Under the pieces are notes generated by a model. It was not told the DNA's origin and did not search any database. It was given only the letters and a program-made list of their open reading frames with translations. 64,000 nucleotides of DNA. It comes from Lewinellaceae bacterium. GTDB taxonomy: Bacteria; Bacteroidota; Bacteroidia; Chitinophagales; Saprospiraceae. This document shows, in pieces, positions 1 to 9,900 of this stretch (positions within the stretch are counted from its first letter, which is position 1; the number at the start of each line of letters is the position of its first letter). The stretch is taken from the NCBI GenBank assembly GCA_020636325.1, contig JACJYC010000022.1:27625-91624 (forward strand). Direction: 5' to 3'. The translations under genes were made by a program, and so were the position numbers.

Positions 1-15
1 TTTCAATCAGGGGCT

Positions 16-1935
16 TCAGCCTTCCTGGTGCGGGTAACGAATGATCTTCAGCGGGATCAGCCGGGTGGTCCAGTCGCGGATGACCGCAGGACTTCTTCGA
101 ACAGGGCCTCTCGTCGGCGATTTGAGCGGCTCGGGCGGCAGACCTTCCTGGTTGAGGATATCCGTATCCAGTTCCTCGGTTGAAGCGATCAGCAGAAGGA
201 ATTCGTCGATTTCTTCGATACCCTTTTCATAGAAATGGTCTTCTACCTGAAGGAGGATGCTGCGGAAGGATTGCCCGTCCTCCAGGACTTCCTGCGCCCA
301 GGCGGTTTGTCCGGTTTCAAGCACCTCTTTGACCATCAGGTGATTGGTGATGCCGAAATTACTATCCAGGTAAAGCAGGCTGACATATAAAGGTTTCCTG
401 AAATTGCTGGTGACCTTGAACTGGAAGGTGGGCTGATGCCAGGCTGCGCCTTTTTGCTTGTATTCAAACGGATCCGGGTTTACCCAATCGAGCTGTTTGA
501 CAGGCATGTTATCACTGTCATTGCCGGGATCTGTCCCCTGGAAAAATTCGATCTCAAGGTCTTCCGGGTTGATTTTGGAAGTTGGGTTGGACAGCCCCAG
601 CACTCTCCGCCAGTTAGCTACCTTTACCAGGTCGTCTGTAAATCGTTGTATTCCTGCGAGGTCCCAGCCCGGCGATTTCCTGAAAAGCGGTTCATCACTG
701 AATTTATTGGTAAGATAAAAAGCGCCATCTTTTATATGGATGAGATAATCCCCGTCGGCCTGTTGATTGCCTACCGTCATGACATCCGACTTGAATTGGT
801 GAATAAAATCGCGAAACTGATCTTCAACTGTCGGCGCATTGCCGGGCGCAAGCGCGAAATTCAACCGGGAAACAACCTGGCGGACAATTCTTGCCGGATA
901 TTGTTTATTCGGATCAAGATCATCCGCTCCGTTTACCTTGGAATGGGTCGGCAGAATTTCCGTAACCTGCACCTGGCGGCGTTCATTGATCAGTTCGAAA
1001 GTCGTTTTATGGAGGTCATCCCCGGATTGAATCCCGAAGGTACCTCCAGCATCGACAGACCACCCTACCCCCGGACGAAAACCCACGATAAAATGCCGGT
1101 CCTTTGCGGGGCGGTTGTAAAGAAAAACAAGATTTTTATCCAAGGCCTCCCGCGTTTCCAACTGAGGCGACTGATCCAGGAACATTCCCCGCACCCGAAC
1201 ATTGACCCTGGCCCGCAGTTCGGAATAGGAAAGGAACGGGCTGGATTTGGACAAGGCTTCCACCAGGCTGTAGGTGAAAACACCGTTGGGTTTGCCGTCT
1301 GCGGTGATCTCCTTGGCCAGTTCGGTCGGGCTGCAGGCGCCCAGGTGTATCCTTCTGCCCAGGGGTGGGTAAAGTTTCCCCTCCGGATCCGAAAGATAAT
1401 CTGTTTTACCGAGCAGGGTATCCAGGCTGCGGGGTACGCCGGGTTCAGGCACATGCCGCGTTTTCCCGGCTACGGCTTTCCGCATTCTGCCGGAATGGCA
1501 GCAATCCAGGATGGTGATAAAGGGCTGTTTCGATTTTTTACCCGCCTTCCAGATCAGCCAGGACAATTCCGCGCCCATCAGGTCCTTGCCGCCGGGAGAG
1601 CGGCTGTCATGACAAACCAGGGATTCGCTCATACCGTCGGGCGTGCGCTTTGCCAGTTCGGGGGGCGTAGGCGATTGAGAGCCGTGCCCGGAGAAAAAGA
1701 ACAGGCAGCCGTCGTCGGGCCCGGCCTGATCAAAGTGTTTGAAACCGGCGATGATGCCGTCGCGGGTGGCTGCTCCGTCCTGGAGGGGCAAGGGGTCGAA
1801 TCGGTACCCGAGTTTTTCACAATGCTTTTCCAAAAATTCGACCATGAGTTGCTGGTCGTTGAGGCAGCCGTCGAGGGCCAGCCTTGGATCGGGATAGTTG
1901 TTGATGGAGGCGAACAGGGCGTAGAGGGTATTCAT
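16..1935 (-). CDS. Caspase-family (peptidase C14) protein
   Basis: A 639-residue protein whose first ~250 residues form a caspase/metacaspase p20-like domain. The catalytic histidine is H84 in FFFSGHGS and the nucleophile is C146 in LDCCHSG. The family cleaves proteins after basic or acidic residues; the substrate here is unknown. The last ~150 residues contain a beta-rich stretch (RKPLYVSLLYLDSNFGI) that resembles the DUF4384-like module often found behind bacterial caspases; that match is tentative. No signal peptide or membrane segment is seen, so it is probably cytoplasmic. I chose the ATG at 1935: an in-frame ATG at 1968 would add 11 residues encoded entirely by an intergenic repeat. The gene is transcribed alone, with its promoter inside or beyond the repeat tract. 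Confidence 0.85.
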   Translation of the reverse strand: MNTLYALFASINNYPDPRLALDGCLNDQQLMVEFLEKHCEKLGYRFDPLPLQDGAATRDGIIAGFKHFDQAGPDDGCLFFFSGHGSQSPTPPELAKRTPDGMSESLVCHDSRSPGGKDLMGAELSWLIWKAGKKSKQPFITILDCCHSGRMRKAVAGKTRHVPEPGVPRSLDTLLGKTDYLSDPEGKLYPPLGRRIHLGACSPTELAKEITADGKPNGVFTYSLVEALSKSSPFLSYSELRARVNVRVRGMFLDQSPQLETREALDKNLVFLYNRPAKDRHFIVGFRPGVGWSVDAGGTFGIQSGDDLHKTTFELINERRQVQVTEILPTHSKVNGADDLDPNKQYPARIVRQVVSRLNFALAPGNAPTVEDQFRDFIHQFKSDVMTVGNQQADGDYLIHIKDGAFYLTNKFSDEPLFRKSPGWDLAGIQRFTDDLVKVANWRRVLGLSNPTSKINPEDLEIEFFQGTDPGNDSDNMPVKQLDWVNPDPFEYKQKGAAWHQPTFQFKVTSNFRKPLYVSLLYLDSNFGITNHLMVKEVLETGQTAWAQEVLEDGQSFRSILLQVEDHFYEKGIEEIDEFLLLIASTEELDTDILNQEGLPPEPLKSPTRGPVRRSPAVIRDWTTRLIPLKIIRYPHQEG

Positions 1936-2098
1936 GGTTTCTGGATACTGGTTTCTGGATGCTGCCACGCTGAGGCGTGGTGGATACTGGTTTCTGGATG
2001 CTGGATGCTTGTTTCTGGATGCTGGATGCTGCCCGCCTTCTCCTTAGGGATATGGCGGACGGAGGATGCTGCCACGCTGAGGCGTGGTGGATGCTTCA
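1936..2098. repeat. TGGATGC-type heptamer tract with two CCACGC hairpins
   Basis: Interleaved units of the TGGATACTGG/TGGATGCTGG type carry two copies of the palindrome CCACGCTGAGGCGTGG (1965-1980 and 2072-2087). The same hairpin, with the same GCTG left flank and TGGA right flank, recurs at 53202-53217 (opposite strand) and three times between 56821 and 56963. This tract lies at the 5' end of the caspase gene. Confidence 0.85.
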
Positions 2099-2143
2099 TA
2101 TGGCTTTCAAAATGCAAAATTAGTTGCCAGGTTCCACTCGAAT

Positions 2144-2176
2144 CTACCAAGATCTTGGTAGGCGGCCTACCAAGAT
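2144..2176. repeat. Perfect 18-bp palindrome with a third half-site
   Basis: CTACCAAGATCTTGGTAG at 2144-2161 is a perfect palindrome. A further CTACCAAGAT follows at about 2167-2176. It could be an operator for the caspase gene or for the gene at 2417, or the core of a dispersed palindromic element; nothing in the window decides between these. Confidence 0.5.
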
Positions 2177-2278
2177 TTGTGTTTTTCCGGGGTGAAATTT
2201 ACCCCCAACTTTGCATCGTGATCTTCATCAAAACAACATTTGCAGAAAGCACTTATCCCAGGTAGAACTAAACCACAA

Positions 2279-2317
2279 GGGCCGGCCGGATTGTAAAAGG
2301 TCCGGCCCGGCTTTTTT
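2279..2317. terminator. GC-rich hairpin followed by a T run
   Basis: GGGCCGG (2279-2285) pairs with CCGGCCC (2302-2308) and is followed by CTTTTTT. It has the form of an intrinsic terminator read on the plus strand. No plus-strand gene precedes it here, so it may end a leader or antisense transcript. Confidence 0.5.
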
Positions 2318-2416
2318 AATTCCAGTAAATATAATACTTTTAGAGGATCAATGCTTTACCCCGGTCATTTGGCTAAATTACTTTATCCTTTAATTTTTCA
2401 ACTTTAACCTTGGATT

Positions 2417-2839
2417 ATGAAATTTTACAAGCCTCAGGTGGAGTTGGCCAAGATCGTCGATCCGAACGCACCCACCGAATTCGTCCTGCACTCCGTCATT
2501 TTTTGCCGGTACACCAACTACAAGGCCAACGGTTATGAAACCGATCTTACCGACCTCGAGGACGGCGTAGTTGCCGTGACCCTCAAGCTGGATCAGGACA
2601 TTAACCTGCCGGAATTCGAGTTCATCACGCCGGTCGTACACACCATCAACCTGGGCGCCATCAACTTTCCGGAAGGCGACGGGTGGATCGATATCGACGT
2701 GGTCGGCGCCGTGATCGAAGAAGAAGGCGAAGGCCGGGGAACGGATACCGTATCCAAAACCACCAAACCGGGTTCGAAAACGACCGTGAGCACGGCGCAT
2801 TCCACCACAAAGACCAAACCCGGGGATATGTTAATCTAG
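2417..2839 (+). CDS. Unrecognised 140-residue protein
   Basis: I do not recognise the family. Residues 1-105 look like a compact beta-rich domain with acidic character (many D/E, periodic V/I/L). The last ~35 residues form a low-complexity S/T/K tail (SKTTKPGSKTTVSTAHS), which suggests a flexible linker or surface-attached end. There is no signal peptide. It stands between the caspase gene and a sensor-kinase operon with no close neighbour on its strand. Coding looks genuine because base composition and codon choice match the neighbours. The TAG stop is directly followed by TAGCGACGC, the start of a palindromic repeat array. Confidence 0.6.
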   Translation: MKFYKPQVELAKIVDPNAPTEFVLHSVIFCRYTNYKANGYETDLTDLEDGVVAVTLKLDQDINLPEFEFITPVVHTINLGAINFPEGDGWIDIDVVGAVIEEEGEGRGTDTVSKTTKPGSKTTVSTAHSTTKTKPGDMLI

Positions 2840-2940
2840 TAGCGACGCATGATTATGCGTCGCACATGATTATGCGTCGCACAGACCCGCACAATTATGC
2901 GTCGCACAAGCCATAAGCGACGCATAATTGTGCACCGCAT
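2837..2940. repeat. GCGACGCAT / ATGCGTCGC palindrome cluster
   Basis: Three to four nested copies of arms GCGACGCAT and ATGCGTCGC, separated by AT-rich loops. A related copy follows argC at 55677-55703. In both places the array begins with TAG-TAGCGACGC, where the first TAG is the stop codon of the upstream gene. Confidence 0.85.
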
Positions 2941-3087
2941 AAGCCGGGTAACCGGCCGCAGCCGAAGGATAATCCCGGGCAGGCCGGCAGCAAATAAGGG
3001 GTATAAAAAGGTTATATGATTGGATAATCTGCACAGGCATACGGCCGGCGCAGTTCGATATTTTATTGTTGAATTTACCCCATTGTG

Positions 3088-5232
3088 ATGAAACGAATTA
3101 TTGCATGCTTACTGCTCTTCTCCCTTTGGAATACCGGGCTTGAAGCCAGAAAACCTGACGATCAGCGGTTGAAGAATTGGCGGGAAATCCTGAAAAACCT
3201 GCCCAGCGACCGCGACCGCGTGGATTCGCTGGTCGAATGGTATTACCTGGACAAACCCAACCCTTTACCCCTGGACACCCTGTCCCAAACGGCGCTTTCC
3301 ATCGCGGTAAGAAGCAGTTATCGGGAAGGCGAAGGAACAGCCCTCAATATGGTCGGGCATGTTGCCTTTGATAAGGGTGATTTTATAACCGCCGAAGTGT
3401 TTTACCGCAATAGCGCCGTTCTTCGCAAATCCCTTGGCGACAATACCGGCGCCGCCAGCAGCTACAACAACCAGGGGAACGCCCTTAAGGAACAAGGTCG
3501 ATTCCAGGAAGCCGCTGATGCATACAGGGCCGGAACAAAGCTGTTTTCCACCGAAGATGATCCTCAATTAATGGCCATATTGTACAACGGCCTGGGCATT
3601 GCGCAAAAATACCTGGGCGTACTGGATACCTCCCTGGCCAGCTTCAATACCAGCCTGGAAATAGCGCGCACCCGCGAAGACTGGCTCAACTGGGCCAAAG
3701 CGAACATCAATTTGGTCTCCTTATTGCAGGACGACCTGGGGCGGGTCGACAAGGCGGGTATGATCCTCCGGGACAGCCTCAGTTTTCTGGCTAATGACAC
3801 GGATTCCGAGGAAAAAGCCCGGTATTTCATCCTGTATGCCAATTACTATTATTACAGAAGCAATCCGGACAGTGCGCTGGTCTATCTGGACAAAGCCGAA
3901 GCGCTGAAGGATTTTTTATCCCCGGGCGATCTGGCTATCATCTGGAAAAACCGCGGCCGGCAATTCCTCGAAAAAAAGGAATATGACAAGGCGTCAGCAC
4001 AATTCCAGAAAGCCCTGGACATTTTTACCAAAATCGGCAATCACCGCGAAGCGACCGGCACCTATTTTGAGTTCGGCAATCTCCATTTTGAACAAGCCGG
4101 ATTCAAACCCGCCTTGGATGCTTACAAAAACGCCCTGGAGGACAGCGCACACATGGACAATCCGCTGCTGGTCAGCAGAATACTATTCATGCTGGGGGAA
4201 ACGTATACTGCCCTGGGCCAATATCCCCTGGCCTCAGAATACAAATCAAGGTATATCGCACTGGGCGACAGTATTGCGACCAGAAATGAAGCGGCCATGG
4301 TTTACCAGATGCAATTGGGGGAAAAGGACAGCAAGCTGGTCCTGAGCAACCTACAGCAAACCAAGGCAAAAGTAAAAACACTGAAATCGTATCTTTTTAG
4401 CGGAATAGGGATAGCTGCTCTCCTGTTAGGGCTTGCCTTTTCTTTTAATTATATTAATCGCCAGAAACGCAACCTTGCCGAACAGGAGGCCCTGTTTATC
4501 CGGCAGGAAGCTATTGAACAGATCCAACTCAAAGAACTGGAGGCCACCCACGCCCGCCTGGAGAGCGAGGAAGCCACCCGCACCCGGATCGGTAAGGAAT
4601 TGCACGACGGATTGGGCAGCATGCTCTCAACGGTAAAACTGTATTATTCCAGCGTCGAGGAGAAAATCGGCAACCTCCAGGAAGAAAGCAAGGAACGATA
4701 CCAGAAAGCCAACCTGCTCCTGGACCAGGCCTGCGAACAGGTGCGCTCCATTTCACACGAAATGATGTCGGCTTTCCTCTTGAAATTCGGCCTGAAAGCC
4801 CAGTTGGAATCTTTTGCGGAAACGATCCGCGATTCCGGTCAACTGGAAGTGGAACTCGCCACGCACGGCCTGAAAGACCGGCTCGACAGCAAGCTCGAAT
4901 TCAATATCTACCGGATCGTCCAGGAACTGGTCAACAACGTGATCAAACACGCAGGCGCTTCCAAGATCAGCATCCAGGTCAACCGGTTTGAATCCATGGT
5001 CAATATCATGGTGGAGGATAACGGAAAGGGATTTGATCCCGAAGAAGCGACAAACAAAGAAGGCGTCGGGCTCAAGAACATCCGCTCACGGGTCCATGAC
5101 CTGGATGGAACCACCGATTTCGAATCCGCCAAAGGCAAAGGCACCTCGGTATCCATCGACATTCCGCTGCAACCCGGTTCGCCTGGACAAAACAGATCGT
5201 CAACCTCTTCCCCCAACCCGATCAACAATTAA
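3088..5232 (+). CDS. TPR sensor histidine kinase (HisKA_3, NarL/LuxR-partner type)
   Basis: A 714-residue membrane sensor. A signal peptide (MKRIIACLLLFSLWNTGLEA) is followed by about 400 periplasmic residues made of TPR repeats. One membrane helix lies at about 434-455, then a coiled coil, then a HisKA_3 dimerisation domain with the phosphoacceptor H506 in ELHDGLGSM. The C-terminal HATPase carries the N box (QELVNNVIKHA) and G box (DNGKGFD, GVGLKNI). It should autophosphorylate and pass the phosphate to the NarL-type regulators encoded just downstream. The ATG at 3088 is preferred over the adjacent GTG at 3085. The ligand is unknown; TPR sensors of this kind usually sense through a protein partner. 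Confidence 0.9.
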   Translation: MKRIIACLLLFSLWNTGLEARKPDDQRLKNWREILKNLPSDRDRVDSLVEWYYLDKPNPLPLDTLSQTALSIAVRSSYREGEGTALNMVGHVAFDKGDFITAEVFYRNSAVLRKSLGDNTGAASSYNNQGNALKEQGRFQEAADAYRAGTKLFSTEDDPQLMAILYNGLGIAQKYLGVLDTSLASFNTSLEIARTREDWLNWAKANINLVSLLQDDLGRVDKAGMILRDSLSFLANDTDSEEKARYFILYANYYYYRSNPDSALVYLDKAEALKDFLSPGDLAIIWKNRGRQFLEKKEYDKASAQFQKALDIFTKIGNHREATGTYFEFGNLHFEQAGFKPALDAYKNALEDSAHMDNPLLVSRILFMLGETYTALGQYPLASEYKSRYIALGDSIATRNEAAMVYQMQLGEKDSKLVLSNLQQTKAKVKTLKSYLFSGIGIAALLLGLAFSFNYINRQKRNLAEQEALFIRQEAIEQIQLKELEATHARLESEEATRTRIGKELHDGLGSMLSTVKLYYSSVEEKIGNLQEESKERYQKANLLLDQACEQVRSISHEMMSAFLLKFGLKAQLESFAETIRDSGQLEVELATHGLKDRLDSKLEFNIYRIVQELVNNVIKHAGASKISIQVNRFESMVNIMVEDNGKGFDPEEATNKEGVGLKNIRSRVHDLDGTTDFESAKGKGTSVSIDIPLQPGSPGQNRSSTSSPNPINN

Positions 5233-5240
5233 ATCCGCAA

Positions 5241-5882
5241 ATGGAAACGATCAACATCATCATCGCCGACGACCACCAGATTGTCCTGGACGGCATCCAG
5301 TCCTTCCTGGAAAAGGAGAAGGAAATTGAAGTCGCCGCCGTTTTCAAAGACGGAGCGGAAGTCATCGATTACCTTCGGGATCATACCGCCGATGTAGCCG
5401 TTCTGGACATCCGGATGCCGCAAATGGACGGCCTCGATACGGCCAGACATATCCTGAAGAACCATCCGAAAATTAAAATCTTGCTGCTCACCATGCACGA
5501 TGACAGCAAATTCATTCTACAGGCCATGAGATTGGGCATCCACGGGTATGTGCTCAAGGATAAGAGCAAGGAAGCCCTCGTAGGCGCCATTCATTGCGTC
5601 TACCGCGGATCAAAATATTATTCCCTGGACCTTCAGGACAAGCTGGTTGATCCTTCCCTGCTGAACGACGACAAACCTGAACAGGTCCGCCTGACCGACC
5701 GGGAAATTGAAGTGCTCACCCTCACCGGCGAGGCCCTTTCCGCAAAAGAGATCGCATCCCGGCTGGACATTACCGAAAACACGGTGAATGTTCACTGGCG
5801 GAATTTGCGGGAAAAACTCAAACTGACCAACGACAAGGCTTTGGTAAGGTATGCGATAAAAAATGGATATACTGAATTGTAA
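5241..5882 (+). CDS. NarL/LuxR-family response regulator
   Basis: A 213-residue regulator: a CheY-like receiver (residues 1-120) with acidic pocket D10/D11, phosphoacceptor D56 and the conserved lysine in VLKDKSKE, then a LuxR-type helix-turn-helix (LTDREIEVLTL, EIASRLDITENTVNVHWRNL). It starts 8 bp after the kinase stop codon, so it is the likely direct partner of that kinase. Target genes are not identifiable; such regulators often control their own operon. Confidence 0.93.
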   Translation: METINIIIADDHQIVLDGIQSFLEKEKEIEVAAVFKDGAEVIDYLRDHTADVAVLDIRMPQMDGLDTARHILKNHPKIKILLLTMHDDSKFILQAMRLGIHGYVLKDKSKEALVGAIHCVYRGSKYYSLDLQDKLVDPSLLNDDKPEQVRLTDREIEVLTLTGEALSAKEIASRLDITENTVNVHWRNLREKLKLTNDKALVRYAIKNGYTEL

Positions 5883-6550
5883 TGATCATGATCAACGTCC
5901 TTATCGTCGATGACCACCCCCTGTTCATTGATGGCCTCCGAATGGTGTTGGAAACAGCATCATTTATTCATTCGGTCGAAACAGCAACCTCCGGAGAGGA
6001 TGCCCTGGAAAAACTGAAGACTTTTCCGGCCGATATTATCGTACTGGACATTGAAATGCCGGGGATGAACGGTGTCGAAACCACCAAAGCCATCAAATCC
6101 CAATATCAGGGGATTAAAATCATTATCTTGTCCATGCACAAAAACAGGGATTTCATCGGAGAGCTCATCAGCCTGGGCGTTTCAAGCTACATTCCAAAAG
6201 ACAAAACAAAAGAAGAGCTCATTACAGCAATTCATAATATTTCCAAGGAAGACCATGCGCGTTATTTCCCTTTGGAAATTTGGAAAATTGTTGACACCAT
6301 ACCTAAAACAAAACCGACAACTGATTATCATCTGACGCCCAGGGAAAAGCAAGTGCTTTGCAAAATGACAGACCTCGCCAATGATCCTACCGCAGAAGAA
6401 ATAGCAATGGCGCTAAACATCAAGGTACTTGCCGTTCGAACCCATATCCGGAATATTAAAAATAAAATCAATCTGAATCGTCGCGGTCAACTGATCCATT
6501 ACGCGATCCAACATAAGATCTGTGACCAGATTAAAGAAATACCGGAGTAG
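5882..6550 (+). CDS. Second NarL/LuxR-family response regulator
   Basis: A 222-residue receiver plus HTH protein. D10/D11, phosphoacceptor D56 and the lysine of IPKDKTKEE are present, and the LuxR-type HTH lies at about 145-205 (LTPREKQVLCKM). Its ATG overlaps the stop codon of the preceding regulator (TAATG), which indicates translational coupling. It is only moderately similar to the first regulator, so this is a one-kinase, two-regulator cassette rather than a recent duplication. The HTH is slightly longer than usual (LANDPTAEEIAMAL insertion). Confidence 0.92.
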   Translation: MIMINVLIVDDHPLFIDGLRMVLETASFIHSVETATSGEDALEKLKTFPADIIVLDIEMPGMNGVETTKAIKSQYQGIKIIILSMHKNRDFIGELISLGVSSYIPKDKTKEELITAIHNISKEDHARYFPLEIWKIVDTIPKTKPTTDYHLTPREKQVLCKMTDLANDPTAEEIAMALNIKVLAVRTHIRNIKNKINLNRRGQLIHYAIQHKICDQIKEIPE

Positions 6551-6564
6551 CAATGTTTTTTGAT

Positions 6565-6592
6565 TTCATCTACTCAAAATTAAGTAGATGAA
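6565..6592. other. 10-bp inverted repeat after the regulator operon
   Basis: TTCATCTACT (6565-6574) pairs perfectly with AGTAGATGAA (6583-6592) around an 8-base loop. No T run follows, so it is a weak terminator candidate or an operator. Confidence 0.4.
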
Positions 6593-6632
6593 TTAGTAAA
6601 TTTTGAGGGTTTCTTCCCAGCTGTTCCAACCC

Positions 6633-6640
6633 TATCTTTG
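6633..6640 (+). promoter_or_regulatory. TAnnTTTG -7 box (TATCTTTG)
   Basis: Matches the Bacteroidota -7 consensus. The next coding start is 359 bp downstream, and an intrinsic terminator lies in between (6748-6784). Confidence 0.5.
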
Positions 6641-6646
6641 CACCAC

Positions 6647-6784
6647 AACAACCATAAAACATACCCAAATCCTTATCTCAGTGTAAACTTTCCCAAAATA
6701 AAACCCTTTATATACCCCGGTTTTGGCATCAGCAAACGGATGCCGGCAAGGGCGTTGCCAGGTGCAATGCCCTTCTTTATTTTA
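6647..6784 (+). ncRNA. Candidate small RNA or attenuated leader
   Basis: The stretch between the -7 box at 6633-6640 and the terminator at 6748-6784 has no convincing reading frame. About 20 bases at 6687-6706 (ACTTTCCCAAAATAAA core) recur in the noncoding DNA at about 18052-18070. It may be an independent ~135-nt RNA, or the leader of the hybrid kinase gene at 6999. Confidence 0.3.
6748..6784 (+). terminator. Intrinsic terminator ahead of the hybrid kinase gene
   Basis: An 11-bp stem AAGGGCGTTGC / GCAATGCCCTT (one G-T pair) closes the loop CAGGT and is followed by CTTTATTTT. Confidence 0.6.
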
Positions 6785-6998
6785 AGGACCGGTGAATGAT
6801 GAGTGCCGCTTTCAAAAGCCCCCCAAGCCGGCTTTTAGCCGGTTTATCGGGAATCCTTTCTATATTTGTCGCCTGCCAGATAAGTGCGTTATGCCCCGGA
6901 CCGAGAATGTTTATAGCAAAAAGTGAAATTCGAACGGCCCGATGCCGTAAACCGATGGGGAGGCTATTTCATGACGGTTATTCAACCCTGCTGTTGCA

Positions 6999-9900
6999 AT
7001 GGGAACCACCCGGCATTTTTTCCGTAAGACCCTTACACTGGTTCTGACCCTGTTCTTTACGGGCGCTTTACCCCCATTCGCCTTTCCTCAAACAGTGCTC
7101 TTCAAAGCCCAAAAGCTGACCACTGAAGAGGGCCTCGCCAACCTGATGGCTACCGCCGTATTCAAAGACCAGGAAGGGTTCATTTGGATCGGCACGGGTT
7201 ATGGCCTCAACCGGTACGACGGATACAATTTCCGGTTGTTCACCCAGGAAGAAAATGGATTGCAGGCCGATAAGGAAATTGCCCGGATCGACCAGGACTC
7301 CGATGGCAAACTCTGGCTGTTTTACCGGGACGGCATCGAAATCATCCCTCCGCAAAGCCCCATTCTGGCGTTGGATATTTTTGATCCCAAAGCCGGACAT
7401 GCTGCCCCGTTCGATTCGCTCTTTACCGGCAATGCGCCTTTCAAAACCAGCGAGATCCTGCTCCCGAAAATTCTGGACCCCAAAAAAAGAGTATGGATTC
7501 ACACCAACCGGGGTGAGCTGTTCCGGTACGGCAACGGCCGGTTCAAAAAAATCTACCGGCAGGAAGCCGCCTTTTTCCAGTATATTTCGATCGATCAAAC
7601 GGAAAACCTCTGGCTCGGCCTGCAGGACACCCTGCTTTCGATAGATACCCTCGGAAATATCCTGGAGCAGGTAAAATTGCCCGGTCAGGTGCTGGGAATA
7701 TGGCCAGGACCGGATCAGACCATCTGGACTGCCTGCCTGGCCGGTGAGAACCATCAGTTCGGCCTTTGGTGCAAGCGGCAGGTTGGCCCTTTAACCGCTT
7801 TCAGGCTCTCGAAGGACGGCTTGCCCCTCCCGGCCACCCAGTCAGAAAACCTGTTTGTTCACCGCAACCAAAAAGGATATTGGTTCGTGAACATCGAAAA
7901 CCAACTCCACTTGTTCAATCCCGGAGGGGAATGGCTCGGCAACTTCAGCGCCATACCGGAAAAAAATCCGGATACCCGGTTTTTGAGCTATTTTGAAGAC
8001 CATGACAAGCTCTGGTTTGCTTCCTCTACCGGAGTGCTTAAGGTAAGCGCCAGGGCCAATCCCTTTCAGCTTATCCAAAAAAAATCGGATAAGCTATCGG
8101 ATTGCAGAGGCATTACCGAAGATGAACAAGGGAACATCTATTTTCTGAATTCACAGGTACTCCGGTGGGATGTGCGCACCCAGAAATGTCAGGAACTCCC
8201 GAATTCGGCGGGCGCCGCTTTTGCTCTGCTTCACACGGACAGCCTGATCTGGGCCGGCACCTACGGGGTGAGCCCCATGGGCTTCGAATTGAATCTGAAT
8301 ACGCGCCAAAGGCTGGATTACGCCCCCTTCGATCCGGACAAATTCCTGGTTCAATCCATTGCGAAATCCGATCACGCTGACCGTTATCTCCTGGGGCTGA
8401 ACCAAGGGCTCGCCTGGCTGGACCTGAAAGCAAAAAAGGTACTGCCGTTTGAGGGATACCGGCCCGGCAACCCCCTGGACAGCGCACTGGAAAACTGCCA
8501 GGTCAATTTCATCCACAAAAACAACGCCGGATACTGGCTGGCGACCGATATCGGCCTATTCTTGCTGAAAGAAAATGAGGGCGTCATCCGGCATTTCTAC
8601 AAAGGGAACGGAGAGCTGCCTTTTGACCATATCCGGCATATCCATGAAGATGCGGACGGCCTGTTCTGGCTGGCCACCAAAGGCGGCGGGGTCATTGCCT
8701 GGCGCCCCGAACGCCTCCGTTCTGCCGCCCGAAGGTCCTTGCTGCCGGATGCCGCTGATGAACCGGGCTACCGGCAATTCACCACCGACGACGGCCTGGC
8801 GGACAATTTCACCTACGCCGTCTACGAGGACGATTTCGGGAAACTCTGGATCCCCTGCGACAAAGGGCTGATGCAAATGGACAAAGTCTCCTTCAGCATC
8901 CGGACTTTCACAACCGACGACGGCCTGCCGCACAACGAATTCAACCACACAGCTCACTTCCAGGCCCGCAACGGCGCCCTGTACTTCGGGGGACTGGGCG
9001 GCCTGATCACCTTCCATCCCCAATCATTTGCGGATGAACCCGTCAACTCGACCCCGCTGGAATGGATCAGCTTATTTGTCCTGGAAGGCCATGCGGATAA
9101 AATGACCAATAAGTCCGGATTGCTCAGCGGATCAGCCTACATCGACATCAACCCTGAGGACAAGTTCATCGAACTCCATTTTACCCTGCTGGACTTTGAC
9201 GACGTCGGCAAGCACCGCTACGCTTACCGGATCGAAGGCTATAGCGACACCTGGAATTACATCAACGAAAACTTTATCCGCATCACCCACCTGCCTTACG
9301 GCGATTATACCCTCCGGATACGCGGACAAAACAGCAGCCTGGGCTGGTCGGACCGCGAATTGACCATGATCCTGCGCGCCAGAAAGCCGTTTTACCTGCA
9401 ATGGTGGTTCCTGGCCGCAATGAGCGCATTGGCGGCCGGCGCTATCCTCGCGGTTTGGCGGTGGCGCATAAAAGAACTCAAATCGGGAAAGGAACGCCTG
9501 GAGGCGGAGGTGCAAAAACGCACGATCACCATCCGGCAGCAGGCAGAGGCATTGAACGCCCTGGACAAGGCCAAAACGCGGTTCTTTTCCAATATCACCC
9601 ACGAGTTCCGGACACCCCTCACCCTGATCACCGGCCCCCTGGAGCAGGTCATGACCGACCATGCGTTACCCACCATTTTCAAAAGGCGGATCTTCGGCGT
9701 ATTGAAAAACGCACGGCACCTCCTGACCCTGATCAACCAGATGCTGGACCTATCCAAGATCGAAGGCGGCAGCATGAAAGCCGAAGTGACCCGCGGGGAC
9801 CTTGTCGCCTACACCAAAGAACTCGTCAGCCGGTTCCAGCCGCTGGCCGGCCAAAAGGGCCTGGGTCTGATCTTGCTGACGCCGCTCGACGGCTGGGAAA

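Noticed and set aside
436..2265. 609-codon plus-strand open frame
   Set aside because: It is antisense to the caspase gene, which has clear catalytic motifs. The plus-strand translation has no recognisable domain and runs into repeat DNA.
6796..7047. 83-codon frame upstream of the hybrid kinase
   Set aside because: It overlaps the signal-peptide region of the kinase in another frame, has no homology I can name and begins just behind a terminator.
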